Assembly: GCA_902782795.1 (NCBI GenBank)
Contig: CACZOT010000016.1
Location: 1-14,594, forward strand
DNA: 14,594 bases
Source of the DNA: an uncultured Eubacteriales bacterium
Lineage (GTDB): Bacteria; Bacillota; Clostridia; Christensenellales; Aristaeellaceae
Reading direction: 5' to 3'
Part shown: piece by piece, positions 1 through 6,686 of the stretch
Layout: each line of letters starts with the position of its first letter
Numbering within the stretch: position 1 is the stretch's first letter
Made by a program: the position numbers and the translations under genes
Notes under the pieces: generated by a model
Told to the model about the DNA's origin: nothing
Seen by the model: the letters and a program-made list of their open reading frames with translations, nothing else
The model's database searches: none

Positions 1-1
1 C

Positions 2-40
2 GGCGAAGCCGACCGCGCCTTTGGCGCGGGCGGCTTCGCC
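2..40. repeat. Long intergenic inverted repeat downstream of the amidohydrolase gene
   Basis: Arms 2-19 and 23-40 pair over 18 bp with one A/G mismatch (12/30) around a TTT loop, giving a very GC-rich hairpin. It lies 66 bp beyond the amidohydrolase stop on the minus strand. It could be that gene's terminator or a transcript-stabilising hairpin, but any T-tract on the minus strand would fall before base 1 and cannot be seen. No T-tract follows it on the plus strand. Confidence 0.6.
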
Positions 41-105
41 CGTCTCAACCCGTGGCATCACGCAAAAAAGGAGCAGGCAAACCGCCTGTCCCATCGCGAA
101 AAAAC

Positions 106-1269
106 TCAGTCCTCGAGAGGCTCGGGCTGCTTCTCGCCGCAGATATACACCTGCTTGATCGCGGTGCTGATCTCGAACGGGCATCCGTCGGTGACGACGA
201 TATCCGCGTCCTTGCCGACCTCAAGCGAGCCGACGCGGTCCGCCGCGCCGATATGCTTGGCGGGGTTGATGGTGATGGCCTTGAGCGCATCGAAGGGATC
301 CATGCCGCTCTGCACGGCGAGCCCGGCGCAGATGCGCAGGTACTTCTGGGGAATGACGGGCGAATCGGTGATGATGGACACCTGGCAGCCCGCCTTGGCG
401 AGCACGCCGGGGGTGATCCAGCTCTTATTGCGCAGCTCGAACTTGGTCGCGTGACCGAGGGACGGCCCCACGGCCAGCGGCACGTTCTCCTTGGCGAGGA
501 GGTCGGCGACCAGGTGCCCCTCGGTGACGTGCTCGAGGGTGATGTTGACGTCGAACTCCCGGGCGATGCGCAGCGCGGTGAAGAGATCGTCGGCCTGATG
601 GGCGTGGGCCTTGAGGGGGATCTTCTTCTCCAGCACGGGGATGAGCGCTTCCAACTTCATATCGAACGCCGGCGCCTTGGAGGGATCGTCCTTGGCGGCG
701 TCTTTCTTGTTTTTGTACTCGCGCGCCTTGAAGAGCGCCTCGCGCAGCTTGGAGGCGGTGGACATGCGGCTGGAGATGCCCTTGTCGCGGTAGCAGCGCT
801 TGGGGTTCTCGCCGAAGGCGCACTTCATGGCCGCTTCCTTGATCAGGCACATATCGTCCACGCGGCGGCCGACCGGCTTGATGACCGCGAACGTGCCGCC
901 GAGCACGTTCGCGCTGCCGGGCCCCACGCACAGCGTGGTGACGCCGCCTTCGCGCGCCTCGCGCAGGGCCTTGTCGAAGGGCTGGATGCCGTCGATGGCG
1001 CGCAGCTGCGGGCAGACGGGATCATTCATCTCGTTGTAGTCCGCGCCCTCGTAGCCGATGCCGTAGCCGTCCAGGCCCGTGTGGCCGTGCGCTTCCACGA
1101 AGCCCGGGAACACCTCCAGGCCGCTCAGATCCTCGGTCTTGGCCCCCTCCGGAACGGGCAGGTTCGCTCCGATCGCTTTGATGGTTCCGTTTTCGATTTG
1201 GATATCCGCCGTGTACGCTTCGGGATGGATCGCGTCATGAATACGGCCGTTTTGCAGGATCAACGTCAT
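106..1269 (-). CDS. Metal-dependent amidohydrolase (imidazolonepropionase-like), substrate unknown
   Basis: The product is 387 aa, a usual length for this cytoplasmic TIM-barrel hydrolase superfamily, which cleaves C-N bonds using one or two bound metals. A small beta domain at about residues 1-55 ends in the metal motif HGH (61-63, in PGFVEAHGHTG). A second metal pair HAH lies at 222-224, a further His at 247 (LEHVTEGH) and the catalytic-type Asp at 302 (TDSPV). The C-terminal GxLEVGKDADIVV stretch (348-359) is the standard return to the beta domain. The start is fixed by GAAAGGAGG upstream and by a promoter at 1303-1331. It lies 97 bp downstream of the ROK gene in the same direction but has its own promoter. 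The lack of a family-specific motif leaves the substrate open; small peptides or N-acyl compounds are possible. Confidence 0.88.
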   Translation of the reverse strand: MTLILQNGRIHDAIHPEAYTADIQIENGTIKAIGANLPVPEGAKTEDLSGLEVFPGFVEAHGHTGLDGYGIGYEGADYNEMNDPVCPQLRAIDGIQPFDKALREAREGGVTTLCVGPGSANVLGGTFAVIKPVGRRVDDMCLIKEAAMKCAFGENPKRCYRDKGISSRMSTASKLREALFKAREYKNKKDAAKDDPSKAPAFDMKLEALIPVLEKKIPLKAHAHQADDLFTALRIAREFDVNITLEHVTEGHLVADLLAKENVPLAVGPSLGHATKFELRNKSWITPGVLAKAGCQVSIITDSPVIPQKYLRICAGLAVQSGMDPFDALKAITINPAKHIGAADRVGSLEVGKDADIVVTDGCPFEISTAIKQVYICGEKQPEPLED

Positions 1270-1302
1270 TTGTACAGGTGCCTCCTTTCAGATGTTGGCC
1301 CC

Positions 1303-1331
1303 ATTGTAGCGCATCCGCCTTTCGGATGCAA
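1303..1331 (-). promoter_or_regulatory. Sigma-A-type promoter of the amidohydrolase gene
   Basis: On the minus strand, TTGCAT (1326-1331) is followed after exactly 17 bp by TACAAT (1303-1308), 34 bp before the start codon. A ribosome site GAAAGGAGG lies between the promoter and the gene. Confidence 0.7.
1311..1329. promoter_or_regulatory. Operator-like palindrome inside the amidohydrolase promoter
   Basis: GCATCCG (1311-1317) and CGGATGC (1323-1329) form a perfect 7-bp inverted repeat with a 5-base gap. It fills the spacer and overlaps four bases of the -35 box. The placement suits a repressor site. The binding protein is unknown; the ROK gene next door is one candidate if it kept a regulatory role, although no DNA-binding domain is seen in it. 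Confidence 0.5.
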
Positions 1332-1366
1332 GAGGTCAGTGTTCCCCGGTTTTTTCCGCGGTGCGC

Positions 1367-2308
1367 TTACCCCTTCAGCCCGTACTCGGCGATGCACAGC
1401 GCGGCGATATCTCCCACGCTCTCGCCGAGGGCCGACGGGAGGATACGCACCCTCTCCGCGGTCCCGGGCAGGGCCTCGCGGGCGAGAGCCTCGCGCATGG
1501 GCTCCTCCAGGAGATCGCGGCAGCGCGCGTAGATGGACCCCAGCACGTAGCACTCGGGATCGACGATATCCGCCAGCAGCGCCAGGGCTTCGCCGAGCTT
1601 TTCGCCGCTCGCGCGCCAGATCTCCCGCGCCGCGGCGTCTCCGGCGCGCGCCGCCTCGGCGAGATCCTTCGCCGTGGCGCCGGGCACGGGATAGCCCGGC
1701 TTCTCGCCGCGCTGGACGGCCCCGCGGCCGATCCACTCCCCCAGCTGGGCGATGCCGCCGCCGGAGCAGTAGCCCTCCGCCGAGCCCGCCTTACCGTAGC
1801 CGTAGGGCCCGAATGGCGTCAGGCGCGTGTGGCCGATCTCCCCGGCGTTGCCGAACGCGCCGCGCCAGAGGCGGCCGTCCAGGATCAGGCCCGCGCCGAA
1901 CCCCGTCCCGCAGGTGAGGAAGGCCATGCTCCGCGCGCCGCGGCCCGCCCCGCAGCGCCACTCCGCCAGGGCGCAGGCGTTGGCGTCGTTCTCCAGGAAG
2001 GCGGGCGCGCCGAGGGCCTGGCTCGCCAGCTCCGTGGCGGGCACCATGTCCCAGCCGGGCAGGTTCGGCGGCGAAAGGATGAGCCCCTTCTCCGAGGAGA
2101 GCGGGCTCCCGCAGCTGATGCCGACCGCCTCGACAGCCTCGCCGTCCAGGAGCTCCCGGGCGGCTGCGGCGAGGGCGTCCAGCGCCTCGCGCCAGTCCCT
2201 AGGCGTCGGGAAGGCGCGCTTGGCCCGCACGCGCGGGCCTTCCGCTCCCCTCTCGCCCACCACCGCGGCGCACTTCGTGCCGCCGATATCGTATCCAACG
2301 AGCGCCAT
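1367..2308 (-). CDS. ROK-family sugar kinase-like protein lacking the zinc cysteines
   Basis: The product is 313 aa, the normal length for cytoplasmic ROK glucokinase/fructokinase-type enzymes that phosphorylate sugars with ATP. The N-terminal phosphate loop DIGGTK (7-12), the catalytic END (106-108, in FLENDANA), the ATP-site GTGFGAG (134-140) and GEIGH (156-160) are all present. There is no N-terminal helix-turn-helix, so a kinase is more likely than a NagC/XylR-type repressor. Unusually, the zinc motif CxCGxxGCxE that normally follows GEIGH reads YGYGKAGSAE (169-178), so all three Cys are Tyr, Tyr and Ser, while the His (160) and Glu (178) remain. The start follows AAAGGGAGG. A longer in-frame reading to 3097 runs through the RadC-like gene in the wrong frame and is rejected. 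The 14-bp gap after the RadC-like gene suggests one operon. The sugar substrate is not deducible. Confidence 0.9.
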   Translation of the reverse strand: MALVGYDIGGTKCAAVVGERGAEGPRVRAKRAFPTPRDWREALDALAAAARELLDGEAVEAVGISCGSPLSSEKGLILSPPNLPGWDMVPATELASQALGAPAFLENDANACALAEWRCGAGRGARSMAFLTCGTGFGAGLILDGRLWRGAFGNAGEIGHTRLTPFGPYGYGKAGSAEGYCSGGGIAQLGEWIGRGAVQRGEKPGYPVPGATAKDLAEAARAGDAAAREIWRASGEKLGEALALLADIVDPECYVLGSIYARCRDLLEEPMREALAREALPGTAERVRILPSALGESVGDIAALCIAEYGLKG

Positions 2309-2322
2309 ATCCGTTCCTCCCT

Positions 2323-3063
2323 TTATTTGCGGCCCCTTCGCGGCGATTCCGGCGCCGCGAAAGGACGCTCTGCCGCGAGGGCCTCTTCCCGGTCGTCCGC
2401 GAAGCTGGACGCCCGCTGCAGGCTGACGGCCCGGCCTCCGCTGACGAGGATGTGATCCATGTGCCCGATGTCGATCAGGGCCAGCGCCTCGCTGAGATGG
2501 CGCGCGTAGCGCTTCTCCTCCTCCGCGCGCATGGCGCTTCCCGCCGCGAGCACGTGGGCGCTGCAGACGGACGAGGCCCGGCAGCGCAGCGCCGTCGCCA
2601 CCGCCTCTCGCACGCCGGGAAAGCCGCCCGGCCCGGCCTCGAGCGCCGCGGTGTGGAGCAGCCTTCCGCTGCCGCCCATGCACAGGAGCAGATGCGCTTC
2701 CCGGCCCGCGAACCGCCGCTTCTCCAGATGTGCCGCCGCCTGGGCGAAGTTCTGTATCTCCCCAGCGGGCGCGGGATCGTGCGCGGCGTAGGCCTCCGTC
2801 AGCTCCCCCATGGCCCGCAGCCACTTCGCCGTGCGCTCGCCGACGCCGGGCACGCGGCAAAGCTCCTCCACCGTCGCGCCGAGCGCCCCGTCCACGGAGC
2901 CGAAAGCGTCGATGAGGCTGTGTGCCAGCGGGTTCACGTCCCGCTGGGGGATCGCCTGCGTGAGCAGGAGCTCCAGCACCTCGTGCGGCTGGAAGGACTC
3001 CAGGCCCTCCCGCACGGCGCGCGTGCGCAGGCGCTCCCGGTGGCCGCTGTGGGTCCCGCCCAT
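2323..3063 (-). CDS. RadC-like JAB-domain protein with degenerate metal site
   Basis: The product is 246 aa, close to the usual RadC length. The N-terminal part HSGHRERLRTRAVREGLESF (5-24), followed by ELLLTQAIPQRDVNPLAH (31-48), is the clostridial RadC signature. A helix-hairpin-helix LCRVPGVGERTAKWL (68-82) follows. The C-terminal JAB/MPN domain is recognisable by DHILVSGG (203-210). The catalytic segment AHNHPSG is replaced by AHVLAAG (169-175), and the downstream S..D pair aligns with Ala180 and Glu183, so the metal site seems lost. The start at 3063 was chosen because AAAAGGAGG lies 9 bp upstream and the family signature begins at once; a start at 3285 would add 74 unlike residues overlapping the yabP control region. 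The family name implies DNA repair, but that role is not established. It is likely the first gene of a unit with the ROK gene. Confidence 0.85.
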   Translation of the reverse strand: MGGTHSGHRERLRTRAVREGLESFQPHEVLELLLTQAIPQRDVNPLAHSLIDAFGSVDGALGATVEELCRVPGVGERTAKWLRAMGELTEAYAAHDPAPAGEIQNFAQAAAHLEKRRFAGREAHLLLCMGGSGRLLHTAALEAGPGGFPGVREAVATALRCRASSVCSAHVLAAGSAMRAEEEKRYARHLSEALALIDIGHMDHILVSGGRAVSLQRASSFADDREEALAAERPFAAPESPRRGRK

Positions 3064-3087
3064 CGCCCTCGCCTCCTTTTTTCCTAT

Positions 3088-3116
3088 AGAATACCACACT
3101 TTGGGGGATTTTTCCA
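3088..3116 (-). promoter_or_regulatory. Candidate promoter of the RadC-like gene
   Basis: The minus strand carries TGGTATTCT, an extended -10 box (TATTCT at 3088-3093 with TG one base upstream). A weak -35 TGGAAA (3111-3116) lies 17 bp further up. It sits 24 bp before the start codon in the divergent gap with yabP. Confidence 0.5.
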
Positions 3117-3257
3117 CACGGCGCTCACGCTTCACGGTCTCCCGCGAAGTGGGCGCGGGGCTGAGCCCGGCCGGATCTCTCGCTGGTTTCCCTTCGGACG
3201 CCCCATACTGAATCCCCCCGCGGGCGCATATCCTGAGAGCGGAAAGGAGGCGAGGCC

Positions 3258-3521
3258 ATGGCGGACCAGCCCAAGCCGCACACACTCACCCTGGAGGAGA
3301 GGAGCCGCCTCACCGTCACTGGCGTCACGGACGTGCCCAGCTTCTGCGAGGAGACCATCACCGCCGAGGTCGAGGGCGGCGCTGTGACCATCGCGGGCGA
3401 GGGGCTGCACATCTCCCGCCTCAGCCTCAGCGAGGGGGTGCTCAGCGTCGAGGGGCGCGTCACCGCGCTCGAATACTCCGACCGCGGCCGCGCCGGACTC
3501 TGGCGGAGGCTCTGGAAATGA
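3258..3521 (+). CDS. yabP: Sporulation protein YabP
   Basis: The product is 87 aa, the normal size for YabP, a small protein made during endospore formation whose molecular role is not settled. It is recognised by the beta-rich pattern LTVTGVTDVPSFCEETI (18-34) followed by GEGLHISRLSLSEGVLSVEG (47-66) and LEYSD (71-75). It starts 7 bases after a strong AAAGGAGG and overlaps yabQ by four bases (ATGA), so the two are probably translated together. Expression would be expected from a mother-cell sigma factor. A CATACTGA (3204-3211) resembling the -10 of SigE/SigK promoters lies upstream, but no convincing -35 accompanies it. The usual upstream partners in Bacillus (the RqcP-like S4 protein and HU) are absent here and replaced by the divergent RadC-like gene. 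Confidence 0.9.
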   Translation: MADQPKPHTLTLEERSRLTVTGVTDVPSFCEETITAEVEGGAVTIAGEGLHISRLSLSEGVLSVEGRVTALEYSDRGRAGLWRRLWK

Positions 3522-3892
3522 ACGCCCTCTACCGGACGCGCGGACAGTGGGCCGTCTGGGCCGTGTTCCTCGCCGCCGGGGCCGTCGCCGGAGCGCTGGG
3601 AGATCTGCTGCTCGCCCTCGCCCGACGCATGGAGGGACGGCGCGCGCTCGAAGCCGCCGCGGCCTTCTGCGCGGGAGGCGCCACCGCGGTGATCGGCGCC
3701 GCCGTGTGCCTGCGAACCACCGGCGGTGAGGCGCGCCTCTATATGGCCGCAGCCATCGCCATCGGTGCTCTGCTCTATCGCTGCACCCTGGGCTGGCTCG
3801 CGCGGCTGATCGCGAGAGGGCTGCGCCGCCTCGGGGAATGGTGCCGCGCGCGGATTGGCGCCAGCGGGCTCCTGAAACGCCTCCTTCGCTGA
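3518..3892 (+). CDS. yabQ: Spore cortex biosynthesis protein YabQ
   Basis: The product is 124 aa, an integral membrane protein with about three hydrophobic segments (roughly 12-34, 44-65, 73-95) and a strongly basic C-terminal tail rich in Arg. In Bacillus, YabQ is a forespore outer-membrane protein needed for cortex formation. Identification rests mainly on its place directly after yabP, with an ATGA overlap, and before divIC, plus size and topology; the sequence itself is fairly divergent and Ala/Arg rich. The short GDLLLALAR (28-36) segment after the first helix fits the family. No ribosome site of its own is needed given the overlap. Confidence 0.83.
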   Translation: MNALYRTRGQWAVWAVFLAAGAVAGALGDLLLALARRMEGRRALEAAAAFCAGGATAVIGAAVCLRTTGGEARLYMAAAIAIGALLYRCTLGWLARLIARGLRRLGEWCRARIGASGLLKRLLR

Positions 3893-3943
3893 GGATATAT
3901 TGAAAAGTACATGGGAATTTCACATTTTTGTCACAGCCTGCTC

Positions 3944-3972
3944 TTGTCGAATCCGGTCGGTTTTAGTACAAT
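3944..3972 (+). promoter_or_regulatory. Sigma-A-type promoter of divIC-ppx
   Basis: TTGTCG (3944-3949), 17 bp, then TACAAT (3967-3972). This places a vegetative promoter between the sporulation pair and the division gene, as expected if divIC must be expressed in growing cells. The whole gap 3893-4092 is visibly more AT-rich than its surroundings. Confidence 0.65.
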
Positions 3973-4013
3973 ATGTTTACGGAATTCGGTCGGTTTCCTT
4001 GATACGCGACCGA
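3949..4013. promoter_or_regulatory. CGGTCG repeats around the divIC promoter
   Basis: Two 16-bp direct repeats, GAATCCGGTCGGTTTT (3949-3964) and GAATTCGGTCGGTTTC (3982-3997), differ at two bases and start 33 bp apart, about three helical turns. A third, inverted copy CGACCGA (4007-4013) pairs with TCGGTCG (3986-3992). The sites straddle the -10 box and the expected transcription start, an arrangement typical of an operator. No matching regulator is known to me. Confidence 0.5.
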
Positions 4014-4092
4014 GGTCTGGTTTTTGCCCCGTTTTTCGTCCCTGTGGGGTTCAAAATCAGACCGGATCCTGTTTCGGAAAGGAGGAATGAAG

Positions 4093-4383
4093 ATGGCGCG
4101 CGCCGCAAAGCGGGTCAAACCCAGGTTCTGGCTGATCCTCATGGCGATCATGCTCGTGGGCTTCTTCTACCTCTATTCCACGCAGGAGGCCGTGTTGCGC
4201 CAGCAGGCCGAGGCCATCACCCAGCTGCGGGAGACGGCCAGCCAGATGGAGGTGGAGATCGCCGCCTCCACGCGCAAGCTGGAGTTTTCCAAGAGTGACG
4301 ATTATGTCGAGCGCATCGCCCGCAGTTCGCTGGGCATGGTGATGCCGGAAGAGGTTCTGTATGTCTCGTCTGGAAGCAACTGA
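4093..4383 (+). CDS. divIC: Septum formation initiator, DivIC/FtsB family
   Basis: The product is 96 aa, a bitopic membrane protein of the division complex. It has a short basic cytoplasmic start (ARAAKRVKPR), one transmembrane helix (about 12-29), a coiled coil (about 31-65, beginning QEAVLRQQAE) and the DDYVERIARSSLGMVMPEEV segment (69-88) diagnostic of the DivIC/FtsB family. Known members bridge FtsL and DivIB/FtsQ at the septum. The start at 4093 is preferred over the in-frame ATG at 4087, because AAAGGAGG (4078-4085) is 7 bases from the former and only 1 from the latter. It overlaps the phosphatase gene downstream by 23 bp. The yabP-yabQ-divIC order is as in Bacillus. Confidence 0.92.
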   Translation: MARAAKRVKPRFWLILMAIMLVGFFYLYSTQEAVLRQQAEAITQLRETASQMEVEIAASTRKLEFSKSDDYVERIARSSLGMVMPEEVLYVSSGSN

Positions 4384-5257
4384 CGCGCGCCGCCTCGCGG
4401 CCATCGACGTCGGCTCCAATTCCATCAAAATGCTCGCGGCGGAGGTCTCTGCCGCGGGTTTCGTTTATCTGGGGCGGGGGCACGTCACCGTGCGCCTGCA
4501 GAGCGGCCTCGCTGGCGGCCTTCTGGACGAGGCGGCCCTCTGTCGCGGCGAGGAGGCCGTCTCCTCCCTCGCGCAGCAGGCGCGGGCCCTCGGCGCGACC
4601 GAGATCGCCGCGTTCGGCACCAGCGCCCTACGCGACGCCGCCAACTCCTCCGAGCTGGCGCGGCGCATTCGGGAGCGCTGCGGCGTGGAACTGCGCGTCA
4701 TTTCCGGCGAGGAAGAAGCCCAAAGCGCCTACCTCGCCATCTCGCCGGCGGGCCGGGCCCTGGTGGTGAACCCGGGCGGAGGCTCCACGGAGATGATCCT
4801 CGGCGAGGACGGCCGTCCCTTGCGCGCCCTGAGCGCGCACGTCGGCGCGGTCTCTCTCCTGCGCGAGACGGAGGGCTTCTCGCCCGATCGGGTGCGCGCC
4901 GCGGCGATGGCGCACATCCGGCCGGTCTGGGAGCGGCTCGGCGCGGAAGCGGGCCTGCCTGTGATCGCCTCGGGCGGCGCGGCCAGCTGCGTGGCCGCGG
5001 TCGGCCTGGGCACGCGCGAGGGCATCGAGGGGTTCCGGTTGGGTCTCTCCGAAGCCGAGGCGCTCTTTGCGCGGCTCAGCGCGATGCCCCTCGAGGAGCG
5101 GCGCGCTCTGCCCGGCATGGAGCCGCAGCGCGCGGATATCCTCCCCTGCGGCCTGGCGATCCTCCTCGCCTTCCTGGAGTGCGCGGGCGCGGAGGAGATG
5201 TGTATCTCCGACCGCGGCAACCTCTATGGCTTCGTGGCAATGATGGCTTCCATGTAA
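4361..5257 (+). CDS. Ppx/GppA-family phosphatase
   Basis: The product is 298 aa, the length of short exopolyphosphatase / pppGpp phosphatase family members, which have the ASKHA fold. The phosphate-1 loop AIDVGSNSIKML (14-25), FGTSALRDAAN (85-95) and ISGEEEAQ (114-121, carrying the catalytic-type Glu) are present, as is RADILPCGLAIL (257-268). The phosphate-2 loop normally read as DxGGGSxE is NPGGGSTE (137-144), replacing the metal-binding Asp by Asn. The start overlaps the 3' end of divIC by 23 bp with GGAAGAGG 6 bp upstream, so the two are co-transcribed and probably coupled. The substrate may be polyphosphate or (p)ppGpp; sequence alone cannot decide. The stop is followed within 4 bp by a repeat element containing a terminator. 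Confidence 0.88.
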   Translation: MSRLEATDARRLAAIDVGSNSIKMLAAEVSAAGFVYLGRGHVTVRLQSGLAGGLLDEAALCRGEEAVSSLAQQARALGATEIAAFGTSALRDAANSSELARRIRERCGVELRVISGEEEAQSAYLAISPAGRALVVNPGGGSTEMILGEDGRPLRALSAHVGAVSLLRETEGFSPDRVRAAAMAHIRPVWERLGAEAGLPVIASGGAASCVAAVGLGTREGIEGFRLGLSEAEALFARLSAMPLEERRALPGMEPQRADILPCGLAILLAFLECAGAEEMCISDRGNLYGFVAMMASM

Positions 5258-5260
5258 GAG

Positions 5261-5488
5261 ACGCCAGGGGACGCTGTCCCCTGGGCCCCTGCTTAAGGGC
5301 CAAAGGCCCTTAAGAATCCCATATTGGGGGAATATCTTTATAAAAAACTACAGCGCCCTTTCGGATCAAAACGGGCTCCGGTACCCTCTTGATAGGATAC
5401 CGGAGCCTTCTTTTTGTGAAATCCCCTAATTGAGGGGTCCAGGGGGAATCATTCCCCCTGGCGGGAGTGCAGAGGGCGGAGCCCCTGC
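5261..5488. repeat. Intergenic multi-hairpin element, copy A
   Basis: Fills the convergent gap between the phosphatase and the HtrA-like protease. In order: left terminal hairpin CGCCAGGGG...CCCCTGG (5262-5285), a perfect 10-bp hairpin CTTAAGGGCC/GGCCCTTAAG (5292-5314), CCCATATTGGG, a variable AT-rich stretch (about 5331-5373), a terminator hairpin (5374-5407), CCCCTAATTGAGGGG, the right terminal hairpin (5434-5463, reverse complement of the left end), and a tail hairpin GCAG...CTGC (5469-5488). The right half is almost identical to copy B. It encodes no protein. Probably a MITE/REP-like repeat. Confidence 0.85.
5374..5415 (+). terminator. Rho-independent terminator of divIC-ppx (in copy A)
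   Basis: The stem GGCTCCGGTA/TACCGGAGCC (5374-5383 with 5398-5407), ten bp extended by CC/GG across one mismatch, is followed by TTCTTTTT (5408-5415). On the minus strand only a short TTTT follows, so termination of the facing protease gene here would be weaker. Confidence 0.85.
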
Positions 5489-5494
5489 AGGAGG

Positions 5495-6631
5495 TCAGTC
5501 GAGATCGAGAATCTCGAGCGTGACCTCGACGTCCACCGTCTCGTAGCCCGAGAGCACGGGCTGGTTGTAGCGGGAGCCGAAGATGGAATTGGCCGTGCCG
5601 TTGTAGTAATAATTGAGGAAGGCCTCGATATTGCCGTAACGGGCGACGGTCACGGTTACGGTATCGCCGGCCTCGCGGCCGTCCAGAATGGTGGAGAGCT
5701 CGCGGTAGTTGGTGACGCGCTCGCCGTCCACGTTGATGATGAAATCATAGAGCTGGAGCCCGGCGCGCTCGGCGGGGGTCTCGGCGATGACCTCGGCGAT
5801 GAGCACGCTCGCCGGCGGGTAATTGGGGTTGAGCTCCTGCGGGCCTTCCCAATCGAGGGTCATGACGCCCATCTGCGGGCGGATGACGCGGCCGTGCTCG
5901 ATGATCTGCTCCACCAGGGGGATCACCGTATCCACGGGCAGGGCGAAGCCCAGGCCCTCGAAGGTGGCGGTGGAATAGGCGGAGCCGGCGTACTTGAGGG
6001 TGTTAATGCCCACCAGGCGGCCGCGGAAATCGAACAGGCCGCCGCCGCTGGAGCCGGAAGAGATGGCCGCGTCATGCTGGATGTATGAGACGGCGCGCTT
6101 GGTGTTGTTGCCGTGCACGTCCCGCTCCAGGGCGGAGACGATGCCCTGCGTTACCGTGTTGGCCAGGGCCTCGCCGCCGGGGTTGCCGATGGCCACCACC
6201 GTGGAGCCGACCACGAGATCGCCCACCGCGCCGACCTCCACCGGCTCGAGCTGGTCGCTCTCCACGCGCAGGACGCCGATATCCAGCGTGCTGTCCGCGC
6301 CGACGTACTCCGCGTCCACGTATTCGCCGTCCGGCAGGAGCACCTGGTAGGCGTTGCCGTCCTCCAGGACGTGGTAATTCGTGAGGATGTAGCCGCCCTC
6401 CTTCACCACCACGCCGGAGCCGGAGCTCACGGGCTGATCCGTCATCTCGCCGGTGGAGGGATCCCAACGGCTGTACTTGGTCAGGATGCCCACGACGCTC
6501 TTTTGCGTCTTCCAGGCAACGTATACCGCAGGGCTCGGGTCCGCGGCGGGAGCGGCGTCCGCCAGGGCCGCCGTGCAGATCAGCGCCAGCGCCAGCAGAG
6601 CCGTCGCCAAGCGCAGGAGTGTGTTCTTCAT
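5495..6631 (-). CDS. HtrA/DegP-like S1C serine protease with PDZ domain, exported
   Basis: The product is 378 aa. A signal peptide (KNTLLRL then a hydrophobic run to about 21, with ALA-D cleavage near 24/25) suggests secretion or display outside the membrane; many Firmicute HtrA proteins instead have an uncleaved anchor. The trypsin-like domain (about 40-250) has the triad His87 (TNYHVL), Asp117 (STLDIGVL) and Ser195 (GSSGGG). One PDZ domain follows (about 252-332: RPQMGVM, AERAGLQLYDFIINVDGERV). A C-terminal extension of some 45 residues with YYYNGTANSIFG and an acidic end is not typical. The role is probably degradation or checking of damaged envelope proteins. The start has AAAGGAGG upstream; a longer reading to 6754 would run past the promoter at 6687-6695. 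It is a single-gene unit divergent from the M55 gene. Confidence 0.92.
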   Translation of the reverse strand: MKNTLLRLATALLALALICTAALADAAPAADPSPAVYVAWKTQKSVVGILTKYSRWDPSTGEMTDQPVSSGSGVVVKEGGYILTNYHVLEDGNAYQVLLPDGEYVDAEYVGADSTLDIGVLRVESDQLEPVEVGAVGDLVVGSTVVAIGNPGGEALANTVTQGIVSALERDVHGNNTKRAVSYIQHDAAISSGSSGGGLFDFRGRLVGINTLKYAGSAYSTATFEGLGFALPVDTVIPLVEQIIEHGRVIRPQMGVMTLDWEGPQELNPNYPPASVLIAEVIAETPAERAGLQLYDFIINVDGERVTNYRELSTILDGREAGDTVTVTVARYGNIEAFLNYYYNGTANSIFGSRYNQPVLSGYETVDVEVTLEILDLD

Positions 6632-6655
6632 TCGCAATGCCTCCTTTGGGCCTTC

Positions 6656-6673
6656 GGGGAAGAGCTCCTCCCC
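6656..6673. promoter_or_regulatory. Palindrome at the 5' end of the protease transcript
   Basis: GGGGAAGAGCTCCTCCCC is an 18-bp palindrome with one mismatched pair, centred on GAGCTC. It lies just downstream of the expected start of the htrA-like mRNA and upstream of its ribosome site. It may be an operator or a 5' mRNA hairpin. Confidence 0.4.
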
Positions 6674-6686
6674 CGGATATACCAAC

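Noticed and set aside
106..1269. Amidohydrolase as N-acetylglucosamine-6-phosphate deacetylase, next to a ROK kinase
   Set aside because: The gene pair is suggestive, but the sequence has HGH and HAH metal motifs with the imidazolonepropionase-like layout and not the NagA pattern.
52..1917. Plus-strand open frame of 621 codons
   Set aside because: It is antisense to the amidohydrolase and ROK genes, whose motifs and ribosome sites are clear. Its translation has no family features and ends in Arg/Pro-rich low complexity typical of GC-rich shadow frames.
2309..3097. N-terminal extension of the ROK frame to 3097
   Set aside because: The added 263 residues are a Gly/Arg/Pro-rich wrong-frame reading of the RadC-like gene. 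The ROK start at 2308 has a ribosome site and the family N-terminus.
3204..3211. SigE/SigK-type -10 (CATACTGA) before yabP
   Set aside because: It is plausible for a sporulation gene, but no convincing -35 is found at the right distance, so it is not listed as a promoter.
3901..3930. Terminator after yabQ
   Set aside because: TGAAA/TTTCA gives only a 5-bp AT stem with a 12-base loop before a short T-run, too weak to call.
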